NCBI RefSeq assembly: GCF_003052265.1
Contig: NZ_QANS01000002.1
Coordinates: 620,001 to 684,000 of the forward strand
Source of the DNA: Stenotrophobium rhamnosiphilum
Lineage (GTDB): Bacteria; Pseudomonadota; Gammaproteobacteria; Nevskiales; Nevskiaceae
Direction of reading: 5' to 3'
Length of the DNA: 64,000 bases
The notes beneath the pieces were generated by a model. The model did not search any database. It saw nothing but the letters and a program-made list of their open reading frames with translations, and was not told where the DNA came from. A program made the position numbers and the translations under genes. Below are positions 31,977 through 41,260 of this stretch, one piece after another. Numbering within the stretch: the first letter of the stretch is position 1; each line of letters starts with the position of its first letter.

Positions 31977-33257
31977 TTACAAACGCCCATCTACATCGGC
32001 CTTAGGCAACGCGCCCTTGATGTCGTACAACACGCTGCGACTATTACCCAGATTGCGTACACCTTCGCTACCCATCGCCTTGAATTCGTTGTGCGCAACA
32101 GCAAGCACGATGGCATCGTAGATATGAGGCTGGGGTTTTTCTGGCAGAAGATTGAGCCCGTATTCAGCCTTCGCTTCAGCAACATCTGCCCATGGATCGT
32201 AAATATCCACAACTGATCCATAACTCTCAAATTCTCTGACCAAATCAACTACGCGAGTGTTGCGCAGATCTGGGCAGTTTTCTTTAAATGTCAGCCCCAG
32301 CACCAACACGCGACTGCTCTTAATCGCATGACCTTTAGCGATCATCAACTTTATAACTTCAGCAACAACATGCTGCCCCATCGCATCGTTGATACGGCGG
32401 CAGGCCAATAAGATATCTGGGTAATAGCCGACAGATTGGGCTTTTTGAATCAGGTAATACGGATCCACGCCAATGCAATGTCCACCAACCAAGCCCGGGG
32501 AAAATGGCAGGAAGTTCCACTTTGTTCCGGCTGCCGCCAATACTTCTTGTGTATCAATACCAAGGCGATGAAAAATTAAAGCGAATTCGTTAATCAAAGC
32601 AATATTCGCATCGCGCTGAGTGTTCTCGATCACCTTAGCCGCTTCAGCAACCTTAATGCTCGGGGCTTTATGGGTGCCTGCGGTAATGATGCTGCGATAA
32701 AGTTGATCGACAAGCTCAGCTATCTCCGGCGTTGATCCTGATGTGATCTTGACGATGTTGGTCAAGTGGCGCTGTTTATCACCTGGATTAATACGCTCTG
32801 GGCTATAGCCACAGAAAAAGTCCTGATTGAATTTCATACCCGATACTCTTTCAAGCACGGGCACACAAATCTCTTCGGTAGCTCCGGGGTAAACCGTGGA
32901 CTCATAGATCACGGTAACGCCCTTCTTCATGACGCCACCGATCGTTTCACTCGCCTTGATCAAGGGCATGAAATCGGGTCGTTTTGTAGCATCGACCGGC
33001 GTGGGCACGGCGACGATAAAGACATCGCAATCAGCAAGCTCGCTAGCGTTGGCTGAAAACGTAAGGTGCGTTGCCAACTTTAATTCGTCGGCACTCACCT
33101 CGAGCGTGTGGTCAATTCCTGAACTTAAAGCAGATACACGGCTTGCACTGACATCAAATCCAATAATTGCCTGGCGCTTTCCAAACTCCACAGCAAGCGG
33201 GAGGCCGACGTAGCCAAGGCCGACAACAGCAAGCTTGCCACTGAAGAATGAGCTCAC
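31977..33257 (-). CDS. UDP-sugar (UDP-GlcNAc-type) 6-dehydrogenase, TviB/WbpA-like
   Basis: A 426-aa UDP-glucose/GDP-mannose dehydrogenase family enzyme. Rossmann start LAVVGLGYVGLPLAVEFG, the active Cys in GGHCIGVDPYYL, and ESTVYPGATEEICVPVLE typical of the TviB/Vi group that oxidises UDP-GlcNAc to the uronic acid. No TviC/WbpP-like 4-epimerase is seen in the window, so the uronate may be used as such or be processed elsewhere. Substrate is judged from family resemblance. Confidence 0.85.
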   Translation of the reverse strand: MSSFFSGKLAVVGLGYVGLPLAVEFGKRQAIIGFDVSASRVSALSSGIDHTLEVSADELKLATHLTFSANASELADCDVFIVAVPTPVDATKRPDFMPLIKASETIGGVMKKGVTVIYESTVYPGATEEICVPVLERVSGMKFNQDFFCGYSPERINPGDKQRHLTNIVKITSGSTPEIAELVDQLYRSIITAGTHKAPSIKVAEAAKVIENTQRDANIALINEFALIFHRLGIDTQEVLAAAGTKWNFLPFSPGLVGGHCIGVDPYYLIQKAQSVGYYPDILLACRRINDAMGQHVVAEVIKLMIAKGHAIKSSRVLVLGLTFKENCPDLRNTRVVDLVREFESYGSVVDIYDPWADVAEAKAEYGLNLLPEKPQPHIYDAIVLAVAHNEFKAMGSEGVRNLGNSRSVLYDIKGALPKADVDGRL

Positions 33258-33328
33258 AACCTGCTTCCTATCGTTTTAACAATGCAAAACATATCGCGCA
33301 CGACTCATGGCCGTGCGACGACACTGTA

Positions 33329-34474
33329 TTACTTACTGGAAGACCGCGTGCGCTTTGAGGTATGCAAACGTTTTGAAGCTGAAGGCTTAAGCACCATAAA
33401 ACGTGGCATGCGGAATTGGATCAGTCTGCGATACAGAATGACGTAACTAATCGCGAACAAAAACGAGAAGCCCATTAATGCGGGCGTGTTGTTCCAGAAC
33501 AGCATTGCGGGCACCGCGCAAAATACAGCTAATGCCCACAAATAGAGTGAGGTAAAAGAGTTGCGCATCAAACGATGATGCGGATCTTTGCTGCTGCCGT
33601 AACGCTTCATTAAGCGACGATAGATCAGCTGGTGTAGATGCAATGCGTCGGGCTGGCCAATTTGAGCCAAGCTACGTAGAGCTCGGCGGAACACAGAGAA
33701 CAGGGTTTCCCAGACTGGGTACATTACCAACAGCAACGGGCACCATGGTGAAACTTCTGGATTGCGTACCACTAGCATCATTGCCAGTTCTGCAATCACA
33801 AAGCCCAAAAGATATGCTCCGGCATCGCCCATAAAGATGCGACCGAACGGGAAGTTCCAAACCAAAAATCCAAGCACGGACGCCGCCGATATCAATGCAA
33901 TTTGCATGACCAGCACATCACCCACTTGGCTGGCCACTACGGCCAACGATGCCAATACAACGATTACAAAAAATCCGCTGAGACCGTTGTAGCCGTCGAT
34001 GATGTTGATCGCATGTGCAACGCCGCCTGCCGCAACTAAGGTCAGCACCAAAGCAAACAACGGCCACATGGCAAGCAAGGTATCAACGCCGGGGATATCA
34101 AGTCGATGCAAACCAGCATCTAGCAGCCACCAGCCCAAACCTGCGGCAACCATCGTCATCACCAAGCGTGGCAATACACCTGCACGACGTGTGATGTCTT
34201 CTAGCAACCCAATACCAAATGCCGGCAGGGTGCACAGAATCACATTGGCAAATGTTTGCTCGCCGTCATGCATCCCCCATGACAGGAGTAACAAGCCAGA
34301 AAAGAATGAGATAAAAATTGGGATGCCTCCGAGTCTCGGCACCCAGTGATCATGAAACTTCTGTACGCCGCTCGATTCGTCTCCACCAAATTTAAGTTGG
34401 TGAGCCATACGAATCGTTAACCAGCAGACCCAAAAGCTAGTTAGCACCGCAAAAAAAACAAAGCCCCAGATCAT
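33329..34474 (-). CDS. wecA: WecA/MraY-like undecaprenyl-phosphate glycosyl-1-phosphate transferase
   Basis: A 381-aa membrane enzyme with about ten or eleven hydrophobic segments. It has the catalytic Asp pair region GLLEDITRR, the NIIDGYNGLSG motif and FMGDAGAYLLGF typical of polyprenyl-phosphate HexNAc-1-P transferases. The basic C-terminal tail is rich in Arg/Ser/Thr. It would start the repeat unit by loading GlcNAc-1-P or similar on undecaprenyl phosphate. It lies at the core-gene end of the locus, 149 bp from secF. Confidence 0.88.
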   Translation of the reverse strand: MIWGFVFFAVLTSFWVCWLTIRMAHQLKFGGDESSGVQKFHDHWVPRLGGIPIFISFFSGLLLLSWGMHDGEQTFANVILCTLPAFGIGLLEDITRRAGVLPRLVMTMVAAGLGWWLLDAGLHRLDIPGVDTLLAMWPLFALVLTLVAAGGVAHAINIIDGYNGLSGFFVIVVLASLAVVASQVGDVLVMQIALISAASVLGFLVWNFPFGRIFMGDAGAYLLGFVIAELAMMLVVRNPEVSPWCPLLLVMYPVWETLFSVFRRALRSLAQIGQPDALHLHQLIYRRLMKRYGSSKDPHHRLMRNSFTSLYLWALAVFCAVPAMLFWNNTPALMGFSFLFAISYVILYRRLIQFRMPRFMVLKPSASKRLHTSKRTRSSSK

Positions 34475-34616
34475 TTGTATGTTTGTTCGTCAATTAATAA
34501 TTAAGAACACGCTGAGTTACTCAACGCTCGACCACTCTATGCGCATCTGACGACTGTGTTGTAACGAACACCTCAAACAGCGGAATTATCCTACAGACCG
34601 ACATGCGAGCAGCATC

Positions 34617-34630
34617 CCCCCGTTAGGGGG
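34617..34630 (-). terminator. Weak hairpin at the secF stop
   Basis: CCCCC/GGGGG with a GTTA loop overlaps the secF stop codon on the minus strand. There is no T-tract, so it is at best a weak or 3'-end-protecting hairpin that separates secF from wecA. Confidence 0.3.
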
Positions 34631-35570
34631 TCTCGTCTATTTCCTTCGTTTCTGGTGGCAGCAGGTCTTCGCGCGATACGCCCAGGGCGACGGCCAAGCC
34701 GGTGGAGACGTAAATTGATGAATACGTCGCAACGATCACGCCAACAATCATCGAGATCGAGAAGCTGTGTACGCTGGGGCCGCCGAGCAAGAACAGTGCG
34801 GTACACACCAACAAGGTTGTAACGTGGGTAATGATCGAGCGAAGCAGCGTCTGGTTCACTGACAAATTCACGATGTCGTAAATGGTGCCTTTGCGCTGGT
34901 TGATCAAGTTTTCGCGAACGCGGTCGAAGATAACGATGGTTTCGTTATTGGAGTAACCGATCAGCGCGAGGATTGCCGCCAGCGTGGTCAGATCAAATTC
35001 AACTTGGAATATCCACAGAAAGCCAACCACCATCAAGGCATCGTGAACAAGCGCAGCAATAGCGCCAACTGCAAACTTCCACTCGAAGCGGAACATGATG
35101 TACAGCGCAATACCGATGAACGCGAACACCATCGCCAAGCTGCCATTAACCGTCAGCTCATCACCCACCTGCGGACCGACAAACTCAATACGACGCAGCT
35201 GCACACCCTTCTGCTCCGCGCCCAGTGCCTGCAACACGCTGGCGCTGATCGCAGATGAATTCTCTTTCTCTTCTGGTGCCAGACGAATCAGCACTTCTCG
35301 CGTGCCGCCGAAGTACTGCACGATCGGGTTGTGGTAACCACCCGCCTTGAGATCATTGCGTACGGAATCGAGCTCAATGTTCTGCGGATAAACCACTTCA
35401 ACCAGCACACCGCCAGTGAAATCGATGCCGAAATTCAGATTGCGGCCCAAGTGAAGGGCGCCCAACAACATCATCAAAATCACGCCGATGCTGAGCAGCG
35501 AAGAAACCCACAGACCAGCTTTGCGCTGGGCCATGAAATTGAAATTGGGGACTTTAGCGAAAATTCTCAT
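34623..35570 (-). CDS. secF: Protein translocase subunit SecF
   Basis: A 315-aa inner-membrane protein. One membrane helix, then the periplasmic domain with FGIDFTGGVLVEV, then five membrane helices with the RND-like segments ALIGYSNNETIVIFDRVREN. Together with SecD and YajC it aids late steps of protein export at SecYEG. It is 17 bp downstream of secD. Confidence 0.97.
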   Translation of the reverse strand: MRIFAKVPNFNFMAQRKAGLWVSSLLSIGVILMMLLGALHLGRNLNFGIDFTGGVLVEVVYPQNIELDSVRNDLKAGGYHNPIVQYFGGTREVLIRLAPEEKENSSAISASVLQALGAEQKGVQLRRIEFVGPQVGDELTVNGSLAMVFAFIGIALYIMFRFEWKFAVGAIAALVHDALMVVGFLWIFQVEFDLTTLAAILALIGYSNNETIVIFDRVRENLINQRKGTIYDIVNLSVNQTLLRSIITHVTTLLVCTALFLLGGPSVHSFSISMIVGVIVATYSSIYVSTGLAVALGVSREDLLPPETKEIDETP

Positions 35571-35587
35571 TGATATATCTCTTTCGC

Positions 35588-37441
35588 TTACCAGATCGGG
35601 AGGTCTTTAAGTTTGCGCTTGGCAAACACAAGATGAGCCAGCGAACGCGAACCCACGATGGAGGTGAACTGCGAAGTCAAAATGCCGAGTGCCAGCGTGA
35701 TCGCAAAGCCCTTGATTGGGCCCGCACCCATGGCAAACAACACCAAGGTGCCGATCAACACAGTGACGTTAGCGTCGGCAATGGTGAGGAACGCGCGGTC
35801 GTAACCGGCTTCAATCGACGCATGCGGCGTTTGGCCATCACGCAATTCTTCTCGGATACGCTCGTAGATCAGCACGTTGGCGTCGACCGCGATACCCATG
35901 GTCAAAACCATAGCCGCGATACCCGGCATGGTGAGCGTTGCCGACATGATCGACATGCCTGCAATGATCAGCACAATGTTCAATACCAACGCAGCGATGG
36001 CGAACGCACCAAATACGCGGTAATAGAAAACCATAAACAACATCACCAACACCAAGCCCAGCACTGCAGCCTGGAAACCGCGGCGAATATTGTCTGCACC
36101 CAAGCTTGGGCCCACCGTGCGAACTTCTACGATATCGACCGGCGCAGCCAGCGCACCAGCACGCAACAGAATCGCAAGGTCATGTGCTTCTTTGCTCTCC
36201 AGACCCGTGGTCTGGAAACGCTTGCCGAACACGCCGCGGATTGTTGCGATGGAGATGATCTCCTGCACATCGCGATGCTCACGCATCGGCTCGCCCTTGG
36301 CGTTGTAGTTGGTCACAACTTCGCGTTCTTTAAACAACACGGCCATCGGCTTGCCGACGTTCTTTTCCGTGAACTCAAACATCTTCTTGGCGCCGGAACC
36401 GTCCAGCGTTACCGATACTGCGGGGCTGCCGTTCTCATCTACCGTCGAAGCTGCATCAACCAACTGCGAGCCCGCAGCGATGATGTCTCTCTTCAACAAA
36501 ATTGGACGATGGCCTGCGCGGGTGTAAAACAATTCTGAATCCGCTGGCACCAAACCGCTGGAGGCTGCGAGATTAGCATCGCTCTCATCAACTGCGCGAT
36601 ATTCCAAAGTCGCAGTCGCGCCGAGCAGTGATTCAACCTGCGTTGCATCCGTCACGCCGGGCAGTTCCACCACAATGCGGTTCTGACCCTGACGCTGTAC
36701 CAGAGGCTCAGCCACACCGAGTTGGTTGACGCGATTACGCAGCGTGGTGAGGTTTTGCTTAACCGCGAAATCGACGATGCGCTTGGCTTCAACCACTGAC
36801 ATTTTTACTTCGAGCGTCAGCGGCGCAGATGGCAATACAGTGAGCATCAACTCACTGTATTCCTTCGCCAGTGCAGACTTGGCGGCGCTGAGCTTGTCAG
36901 CATCAGCAAAGTCGAGCAGCACAGCATCAGCAGACTGATGACGACCGGTGTAGCGGATGTCGTTCTTGCGCAAGAAAGCTGGCAGTTCCGTGAGGTAACG
37001 TTCAACGGCCTTCTTGCGAACGTCGTCGATATCCACTTCAAGCAAGAAGTGCACGCCACCACGCAAGTCCAGACCCAGCGTCATCGGCTTGGCGCCAATC
37101 GCACGCAGCCACTCCGGTGTCTTAGACGCAGTCGTGAGTGCCACAACATAGTCATTACCCATTGCACGCTTAAGTGCATCAGCCGCTAAACGCTGAGCAG
37201 CTTCGTCTTCAAAGCTCACCAGCCACTGCTGGTTTTTCAAAACGCTTAACTTGGCCTTTGCGCCGGCTTCAGTAATGGTCTTGCCGACCACATCACCGAA
37301 GTCATTGGCGAGTGCATCACCTGACTGCGTTGCAATCTGCACTGCGGGATCTTCGCCATAAAGATTAGGCGCGGCATAGAGCCCGCCCAATACCATGACG
37401 ACGATAAGAAGAACGTACTTCCAAGTTGCGTAGGGCTGCAT
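35588..37441 (-). CDS. secD: Protein translocase subunit SecD
   Basis: A 617-aa inner-membrane protein with LGLDLRGGVHFLLEVD near residue 120, the large periplasmic P1 domain, and six membrane helices with GIAVDANVLIYERIREE near residue 530. It is in the secD-secF operon with yajC in front. Its length is usual for gammaproteobacterial SecD. Confidence 0.97.
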   Translation of the reverse strand: MQPYATWKYVLLIVVMVLGGLYAAPNLYGEDPAVQIATQSGDALANDFGDVVGKTITEAGAKAKLSVLKNQQWLVSFEDEAAQRLAADALKRAMGNDYVVALTTASKTPEWLRAIGAKPMTLGLDLRGGVHFLLEVDIDDVRKKAVERYLTELPAFLRKNDIRYTGRHQSADAVLLDFADADKLSAAKSALAKEYSELMLTVLPSAPLTLEVKMSVVEAKRIVDFAVKQNLTTLRNRVNQLGVAEPLVQRQGQNRIVVELPGVTDATQVESLLGATATLEYRAVDESDANLAASSGLVPADSELFYTRAGHRPILLKRDIIAAGSQLVDAASTVDENGSPAVSVTLDGSGAKKMFEFTEKNVGKPMAVLFKEREVVTNYNAKGEPMREHRDVQEIISIATIRGVFGKRFQTTGLESKEAHDLAILLRAGALAAPVDIVEVRTVGPSLGADNIRRGFQAAVLGLVLVMLFMVFYYRVFGAFAIAALVLNIVLIIAGMSIMSATLTMPGIAAMVLTMGIAVDANVLIYERIREELRDGQTPHASIEAGYDRAFLTIADANVTVLIGTLVLFAMGAGPIKGFAITLALGILTSQFTSIVGSRSLAHLVFAKRKLKDLPIW

Positions 37442-37495
37442 GGCTTACCAAGTCTGCTGCGCGCGGCTTAATGACCGCGGGATTCTGTTTTTTAA

Positions 37496-37837
37496 TTAAA
37501 GCGCTTTCAACGTGCCTTTTGGCAAAACGCTGCTGATCGAGCCCTTCTGGACTTTGATGACAACGTTATCGGCGATCTCGACTGACACGTAAACTTCGCC
37601 AAGGTTCGCAATTTTTCCGGCCAAACCGCCTGCGGTCACAACTTCGTCACCCTTAGCGAGGGCGCCGAGCATCGATTTGGTCTCTTTGGCACGCTTCATC
37701 TGCGGACGGATCAGCATGAAGTAGAAAAGGACAATCAAAACAACCAGCGGTGCGAACTGGAACAAAGGGTTAGGCTGCTGTGCGGCAGTCTGGGCGTAAG
37801 CCGGGCTAAGAATAAAATCCAACACTTGCGACTCCAT
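37496..37837 (-). CDS. yajC: Preprotein translocase subunit YajC
   Basis: A 113-aa protein with a short periplasmic N-terminus (AYAQTAAQQ), a single membrane helix (FQFAPLVVLIVLFYFMLIRPQMKR) and a cytoplasmic domain with GDEVVTAGGLAGKI. In most gammaproteobacteria it lies directly after tgt; here tgt is 13 kb away in the same orientation. Confidence 0.97.
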   Translation of the reverse strand: MESQVLDFILSPAYAQTAAQQPNPLFQFAPLVVLIVLFYFMLIRPQMKRAKETKSMLGALAKGDEVVTAGGLAGKIANLGEVYVSVEIADNVVIKVQKGSISSVLPKGTLKAL

Positions 37838-37932
37838 TTACCGCTTTAAGCGGGTCAAAAAATGAGCGCAGGATTATGCCACAAGGCATGCGATAACCAT
37901 TTGCATTTGTGCCATTTTCGATCGCAGTTATT

Positions 37933-37990
37933 TAGATTGTTTTAATTTATAAACTTATCAAGCCTTTAATTAGGCTTATAAAACAATCTA
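37933..37990. repeat. 58-bp inverted repeat in the yajC / acyl-CoA dehydrogenase divergent region
   Basis: A perfect 12-bp inverted repeat (TAGATTGTTTTA at 37933-37944, TAAAACAATCTA at 37979-37990) encloses a smaller one (AAGCCT at 37960-37965, AGGCTT at 37972-37977). The intergenic stretch 37838-38095 holds no gene. It could be a regulator site for the fatty-acid gene or a cruciform left by a small mobile repeat. Confidence 0.6.
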
Positions 37991-38095
37991 TATTATCTAG
38001 GCATTCTTTTGCGGGTAGGACAAAACGGGCGGGGGAAAGCAATAAACCCTGTGGTAACCTGCGCGCCCATTTTTCCCCAGACAGCTCAACGAATC

Positions 38096-39844
38096 ATGGC
38101 CACTTATAAAGCCCCCCTGCGCGAAATCGAATTTGTCCTTAATGACGTCCTTAATGTAGAGCAATTGTCCAAATTGCCCGGTTTTGAAGACGCCACCCCC
38201 GACACCCTTCTGGGCTTGGTCGAAGAAGCCGCCAAGCTGGTCGAAGGCCAGATTGCCCCGCTCAACGCCAGCGGCGACGCGCAAGGCTGCAAGATTTCCA
38301 ATGGCGTGGTCACCGTGCCAGATGGCCTCGCAGAAGCCTACAAGCTGTACTGGCAGGCCGGCTGGGTCTCGCTATGCAACCCAACCGAGTACAACGGTCA
38401 GGGCCTGCCCTTCACGCTTTCTAAGGTCGTCGATGAAGTGCTTTGCGGCGGCAACGTTGCTTTTGCGCTCTACCCTGGCCTGACCATGGGCTGCTTTGAA
38501 GCGATCCACGCCACCGCCAGCGAAGAAATCAAGAACACCTATCTCCCTAAGCTTGGCACCGGCGAATGGACCGGCACCATGTGCATCACCGAACCACACG
38601 CGGGTTCTGACGTCGGCGCAGCCAAAACCAAGGCCACGCCGAACGGCGACGGCAGCTACGCCATCGAAGGCGGCAAAATCTTCATCACCTCGGGCGAACA
38701 CGAGATGGCGGAGAACATCATTCACTTCGTGCTGGCTCGCCTGCCGGACTCCCCTCCGGGCGTAAAAGGTCTGTCGACCTTTGTCGTGCCTAAATACATG
38801 GTCAACGCGGACGGCACGCTCGGCGCTCGCAACAAGCTGATCGCCAGCGCCATCGAACACAAGATGGGCATCAACGCGTCTTGCACCTGCGTCATGCAGT
38901 TCGACGGTGCACAAGGTTGGATGGTTGGCGCGCCGAACACCGGCATTCAGAACATGTTCGTGATGATGAACCTCGCGCGCATCCTGGTTGGCTTGCAGGG
39001 CCTCGGCCTTTGCGAACTCGCCACGCAGAACGCGATCCGCTACGCGCAAGAGCGCAAGCAGGGCAAGGCGTTCAACGGCAAAGAACAAATCATTGAACAC
39101 GCTGACGTCCGCCGCATGCTGCTGCAGATGAAAGCCACCACCGAAGGCGCACGCGTTCTTGCTTATGAAACCGGCATGTATGTCGACATCGCCAAGAACC
39201 ATCCCGATGCAGCCGTGCGCGAAGAAGCGCAGGACTGGGTCGACCTCAACACCCCGCTGACGAAATCCTGGTGCACCGACTCTGCGGTTGAAATGGGCAG
39301 CATGGCGGTTCAGGTTTACGGCGGCCACGGCTTTATTAAAGAGCATGGTGTTGAACAGATCGTTCGTGACGCCAAGATCCTCTGCCTGTACGAAGGCACC
39401 AACGGCATTCAAGCCATGGACCTCGTACGCCGCAAGCTGATGATGAATGGCGGCCGTCTGCCAAAGCGCTTCTTCGCCAAAGTGCGTGATGCCATCAAAT
39501 CTGCAAGCGCTGACTACGACTTCATCGCCAAGCCATTGGCCGCGACGATTGATGATCTCGAAGCCACCACCCAATGGATTCAGCAGTCTTACAAGACCAC
39601 GCCGGATGACGCCGCTTTCGGTTGCGTCGATTTCCAGCGCGCGTTCTGCCTCGTCTATCTCGGCTTTAACTGGCTGCGTATGGCACAGGCGGCTGCGAAC
39701 CACGCCGATGCAAGCCTGCGTCAGTCCAAGCGCGTAACGGCTGAGTTCTTTGCCCAGCGCATGCTGTCGCAAGTGGGCGCGCTGCTGAGCAACGTGCGTA
39801 ACCCTGCTGTTGAAATGATGCAGCTGGACGCCGCCAACTTCTAA
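38096..39844 (+). CDS. Acyl-CoA dehydrogenase (DmdC/FadE-like long form)
   Basis: A 582-aa flavoenzyme. It has the acyl-CoA dehydrogenase N-terminal, middle (CITEPHAGSDVGAAKTKA) and C-terminal (YGGHGFIKEHGVEQIVRDAKI) domains plus a further C-terminal helical part of about 130 residues. This is the layout of the 580-600 aa group that includes 3-methylmercaptopropionyl-CoA dehydrogenase and many Pseudomonas fatty-acid dehydrogenases. The end of the catalytic domain is LYEGTNGIQAMDL. I chose the ATG at 38096 (MATYKAPLREIEF), matching the family start; an upstream in-frame start at 38009 is not needed. Substrate unknown. Confidence 0.93.
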   Translation: MATYKAPLREIEFVLNDVLNVEQLSKLPGFEDATPDTLLGLVEEAAKLVEGQIAPLNASGDAQGCKISNGVVTVPDGLAEAYKLYWQAGWVSLCNPTEYNGQGLPFTLSKVVDEVLCGGNVAFALYPGLTMGCFEAIHATASEEIKNTYLPKLGTGEWTGTMCITEPHAGSDVGAAKTKATPNGDGSYAIEGGKIFITSGEHEMAENIIHFVLARLPDSPPGVKGLSTFVVPKYMVNADGTLGARNKLIASAIEHKMGINASCTCVMQFDGAQGWMVGAPNTGIQNMFVMMNLARILVGLQGLGLCELATQNAIRYAQERKQGKAFNGKEQIIEHADVRRMLLQMKATTEGARVLAYETGMYVDIAKNHPDAAVREEAQDWVDLNTPLTKSWCTDSAVEMGSMAVQVYGGHGFIKEHGVEQIVRDAKILCLYEGTNGIQAMDLVRRKLMMNGGRLPKRFFAKVRDAIKSASADYDFIAKPLAATIDDLEATTQWIQQSYKTTPDDAAFGCVDFQRAFCLVYLGFNWLRMAQAAANHADASLRQSKRVTAEFFAQRMLSQVGALLSNVRNPAVEMMQLDAANF

Positions 39845-39857
39845 GTTGTGCTGACCA

Positions 39858-39902
39858 CGCCGCCGAAGCCCGATTCAAATCGCGCTTCGGCGGCGTTTCT
39901 AT
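39858..39902 (+). terminator. Rho-independent terminator after the acyl-CoA dehydrogenase
   Basis: A perfect 12-bp stem CGCCGCCGAAGC / GCTTCGGCGGCG with a 14-nt loop is followed by TTTCTATTT. Confidence 0.9.
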
Positions 39903-39957
39903 TTGCGCGATCCTTATAGAGCTATGCAACAATCCAGCCCCATTTCTGGAATTGTCC

Positions 39958-40575
39958 ATGTCCTTCCTGCAGCCCTTGATTGATTGGTACCTCGCGCAGC
40001 TCGCCACCGGCGGTTATCCGCTGATTGTTTTGTTGATGGCGATTGAGAGCTCTTTCCTGCCCTTGCCTAGCGAGTTGGTGATTCCACCCGCCGCAATTCT
40101 GGCCTCACGTGGCGGCGAGCTGACCTATGTTGGCATCGTCATCGCTGGCACCGTCGGCTCATGGATTGGCGCCACATTCATGTATTGGGGCTCACGTTGG
40201 CTCGGCCGTCCACTGGCGATGCGCTACGGCCGCTACTTCATGATCTCGCCAGAAAAGATCGAAGCTGCTGAACGTTGGGCTGCGCAGTACGGCGCGGCTG
40301 GCGTCTTCATTTCGCGCCTGTTGCCGGTGATCCGCCATCTGGTAGGCATTCCATTCGGCATCGTGAAAATGAATTTCCTTCGTTATTCCATTTTCACCAT
40401 TCTAGGCTCCGCTATTTGGTGCACCGTGCTCACCGTGATCGGCGTGCACGCAGGTCAGGACGAAGCCTTGATGCGCGGAGACCTGCATCAGATTACGCTA
40501 TGGATCATTGTCGGCGCTGCGATACTCGGGGCGCTTTATTATTTCCTGGTCCACCGGGCCATGAAGAAAACTTAA
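39958..40575 (+). CDS. DedA-family inner-membrane protein
   Basis: About 205 aa with 4-5 hydrophobic segments. It shows DedA/SNARE-associated features: ESSFLPLPSELVIPPAA near residue 30, the conserved Gly-rich and FISRLLPVIRHLVGIPFG stretch near 115-135. DedA proteins are linked to undecaprenyl-phosphate or phospholipid recycling and to envelope integrity. I chose the ATG at 39958; a TTG two codons upstream is also in frame. It is 15 bp before the glutathione peroxidase gene. Confidence 0.92.
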   Translation: MSFLQPLIDWYLAQLATGGYPLIVLLMAIESSFLPLPSELVIPPAAILASRGGELTYVGIVIAGTVGSWIGATFMYWGSRWLGRPLAMRYGRYFMISPEKIEAAERWAAQYGAAGVFISRLLPVIRHLVGIPFGIVKMNFLRYSIFTILGSAIWCTVLTVIGVHAGQDEALMRGDLHQITLWIIVGAAILGALYYFLVHRAMKKT

Positions 40576-40589
40576 GGGGGTTTCAGCGC

Positions 40590-41066
40590 ATGGGCATTTA
40601 CGATATCTCGGCTAAGGCCATCGACGGCAGCGACAAGAAACTGGACGCTTACAAAGGCAAAGTCCTGTTGATCGTCAACGTTGCCAGCAAGTGCGGTTTC
40701 ACGCCGCAGTACAAAGGTCTTGAAGCGCTGCATCGCAAATATGCGGGCAAAGATTTTGAAGTGCTCGGCTTTCCCTGCGACCAGTTCGGTCATCAGGAAC
40801 CGGGCGACGAAAACGAGATCAAGAATTTCTGCTCACTGACCTATGACGTCAGCTTCCCGATGTTCGCCAAGATCGACGTCAACGGCGCCAACACGCATCC
40901 GCTCTATCAATTCCTCAAGAGCGAAGCCACCGGCATCCTCGGCAGCGAAGGCATTAAGTGGAACTTCACCAAGTTCCTCGTCGACAAGAGCGGCAAAGTC
41001 GTGAAGCGCTATGGCTCAATCGACACGCCAGAAAAGATCGACAAAGACATTGCTGAACTGATCTAA
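40590..41066 (+). CDS. Glutathione peroxidase (BtuE-type thiol peroxidase)
   Basis: A 158-aa protein. It has the peroxidatic Cys in NVASKCGFTPQY, the FPCDQFGHQEPG motif with the likely second redox Cys, and the WNFTKFLVD motif. It reduces hydrogen or lipid peroxides with glutathione or thioredoxin. The ATG at 40590 follows AAGGGGG. A much longer open frame runs upstream through dedA but is not the gene. Confidence 0.93.
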   Translation: MGIYDISAKAIDGSDKKLDAYKGKVLLIVNVASKCGFTPQYKGLEALHRKYAGKDFEVLGFPCDQFGHQEPGDENEIKNFCSLTYDVSFPMFAKIDVNGANTHPLYQFLKSEATGILGSEGIKWNFTKFLVDKSGKVVKRYGSIDTPEKIDKDIAELI

Positions 41067-41093
41067 GCAAAGCCTGTATTGATGTGTGACCCG

Positions 41094-41124
41094 CAAGGCC
41101 TCTTCATAGAGGCCTTGTTGCTTT
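41094..41124 (+). terminator. Rho-independent terminator after the glutathione peroxidase
   Basis: A 9-bp stem CAAGGCCTC/GAGGCCTTG with a TTCATA loop, followed by TTGCTTT. Confidence 0.75.
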
Positions 41125-41260
41125 GCGGCGATAAAAAATGTGCGGGGGCGGGATACTCCCTCCCTACGTAACAATCCGGAAATCACTGAAAGTTAAAATT
41201 ACTAAAAACAAAGAACCACCGCTCTGCGACACTGTTAAAAAATATAAGGGACAATAAAAA

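Noticed and set aside
35570-36538. A 322-codon plus-strand open frame antisense to secD
   Set aside because: It is rich in His/Arg/Gln, as usual for mirror frames, and lies inside a firmly assigned secD.
38372-39772. A 466-codon open frame antisense to the acyl-CoA dehydrogenase
   Set aside because: It is a shadow of the GC-rich codon pattern of the real gene, with no ribosome site and no family motif.
40275-40589. Long open frame joining dedA sequence to the glutathione peroxidase
   Set aside because: The family start and a clear AAGGGGG site place the true start at 40590; the front part is a dedA shadow.
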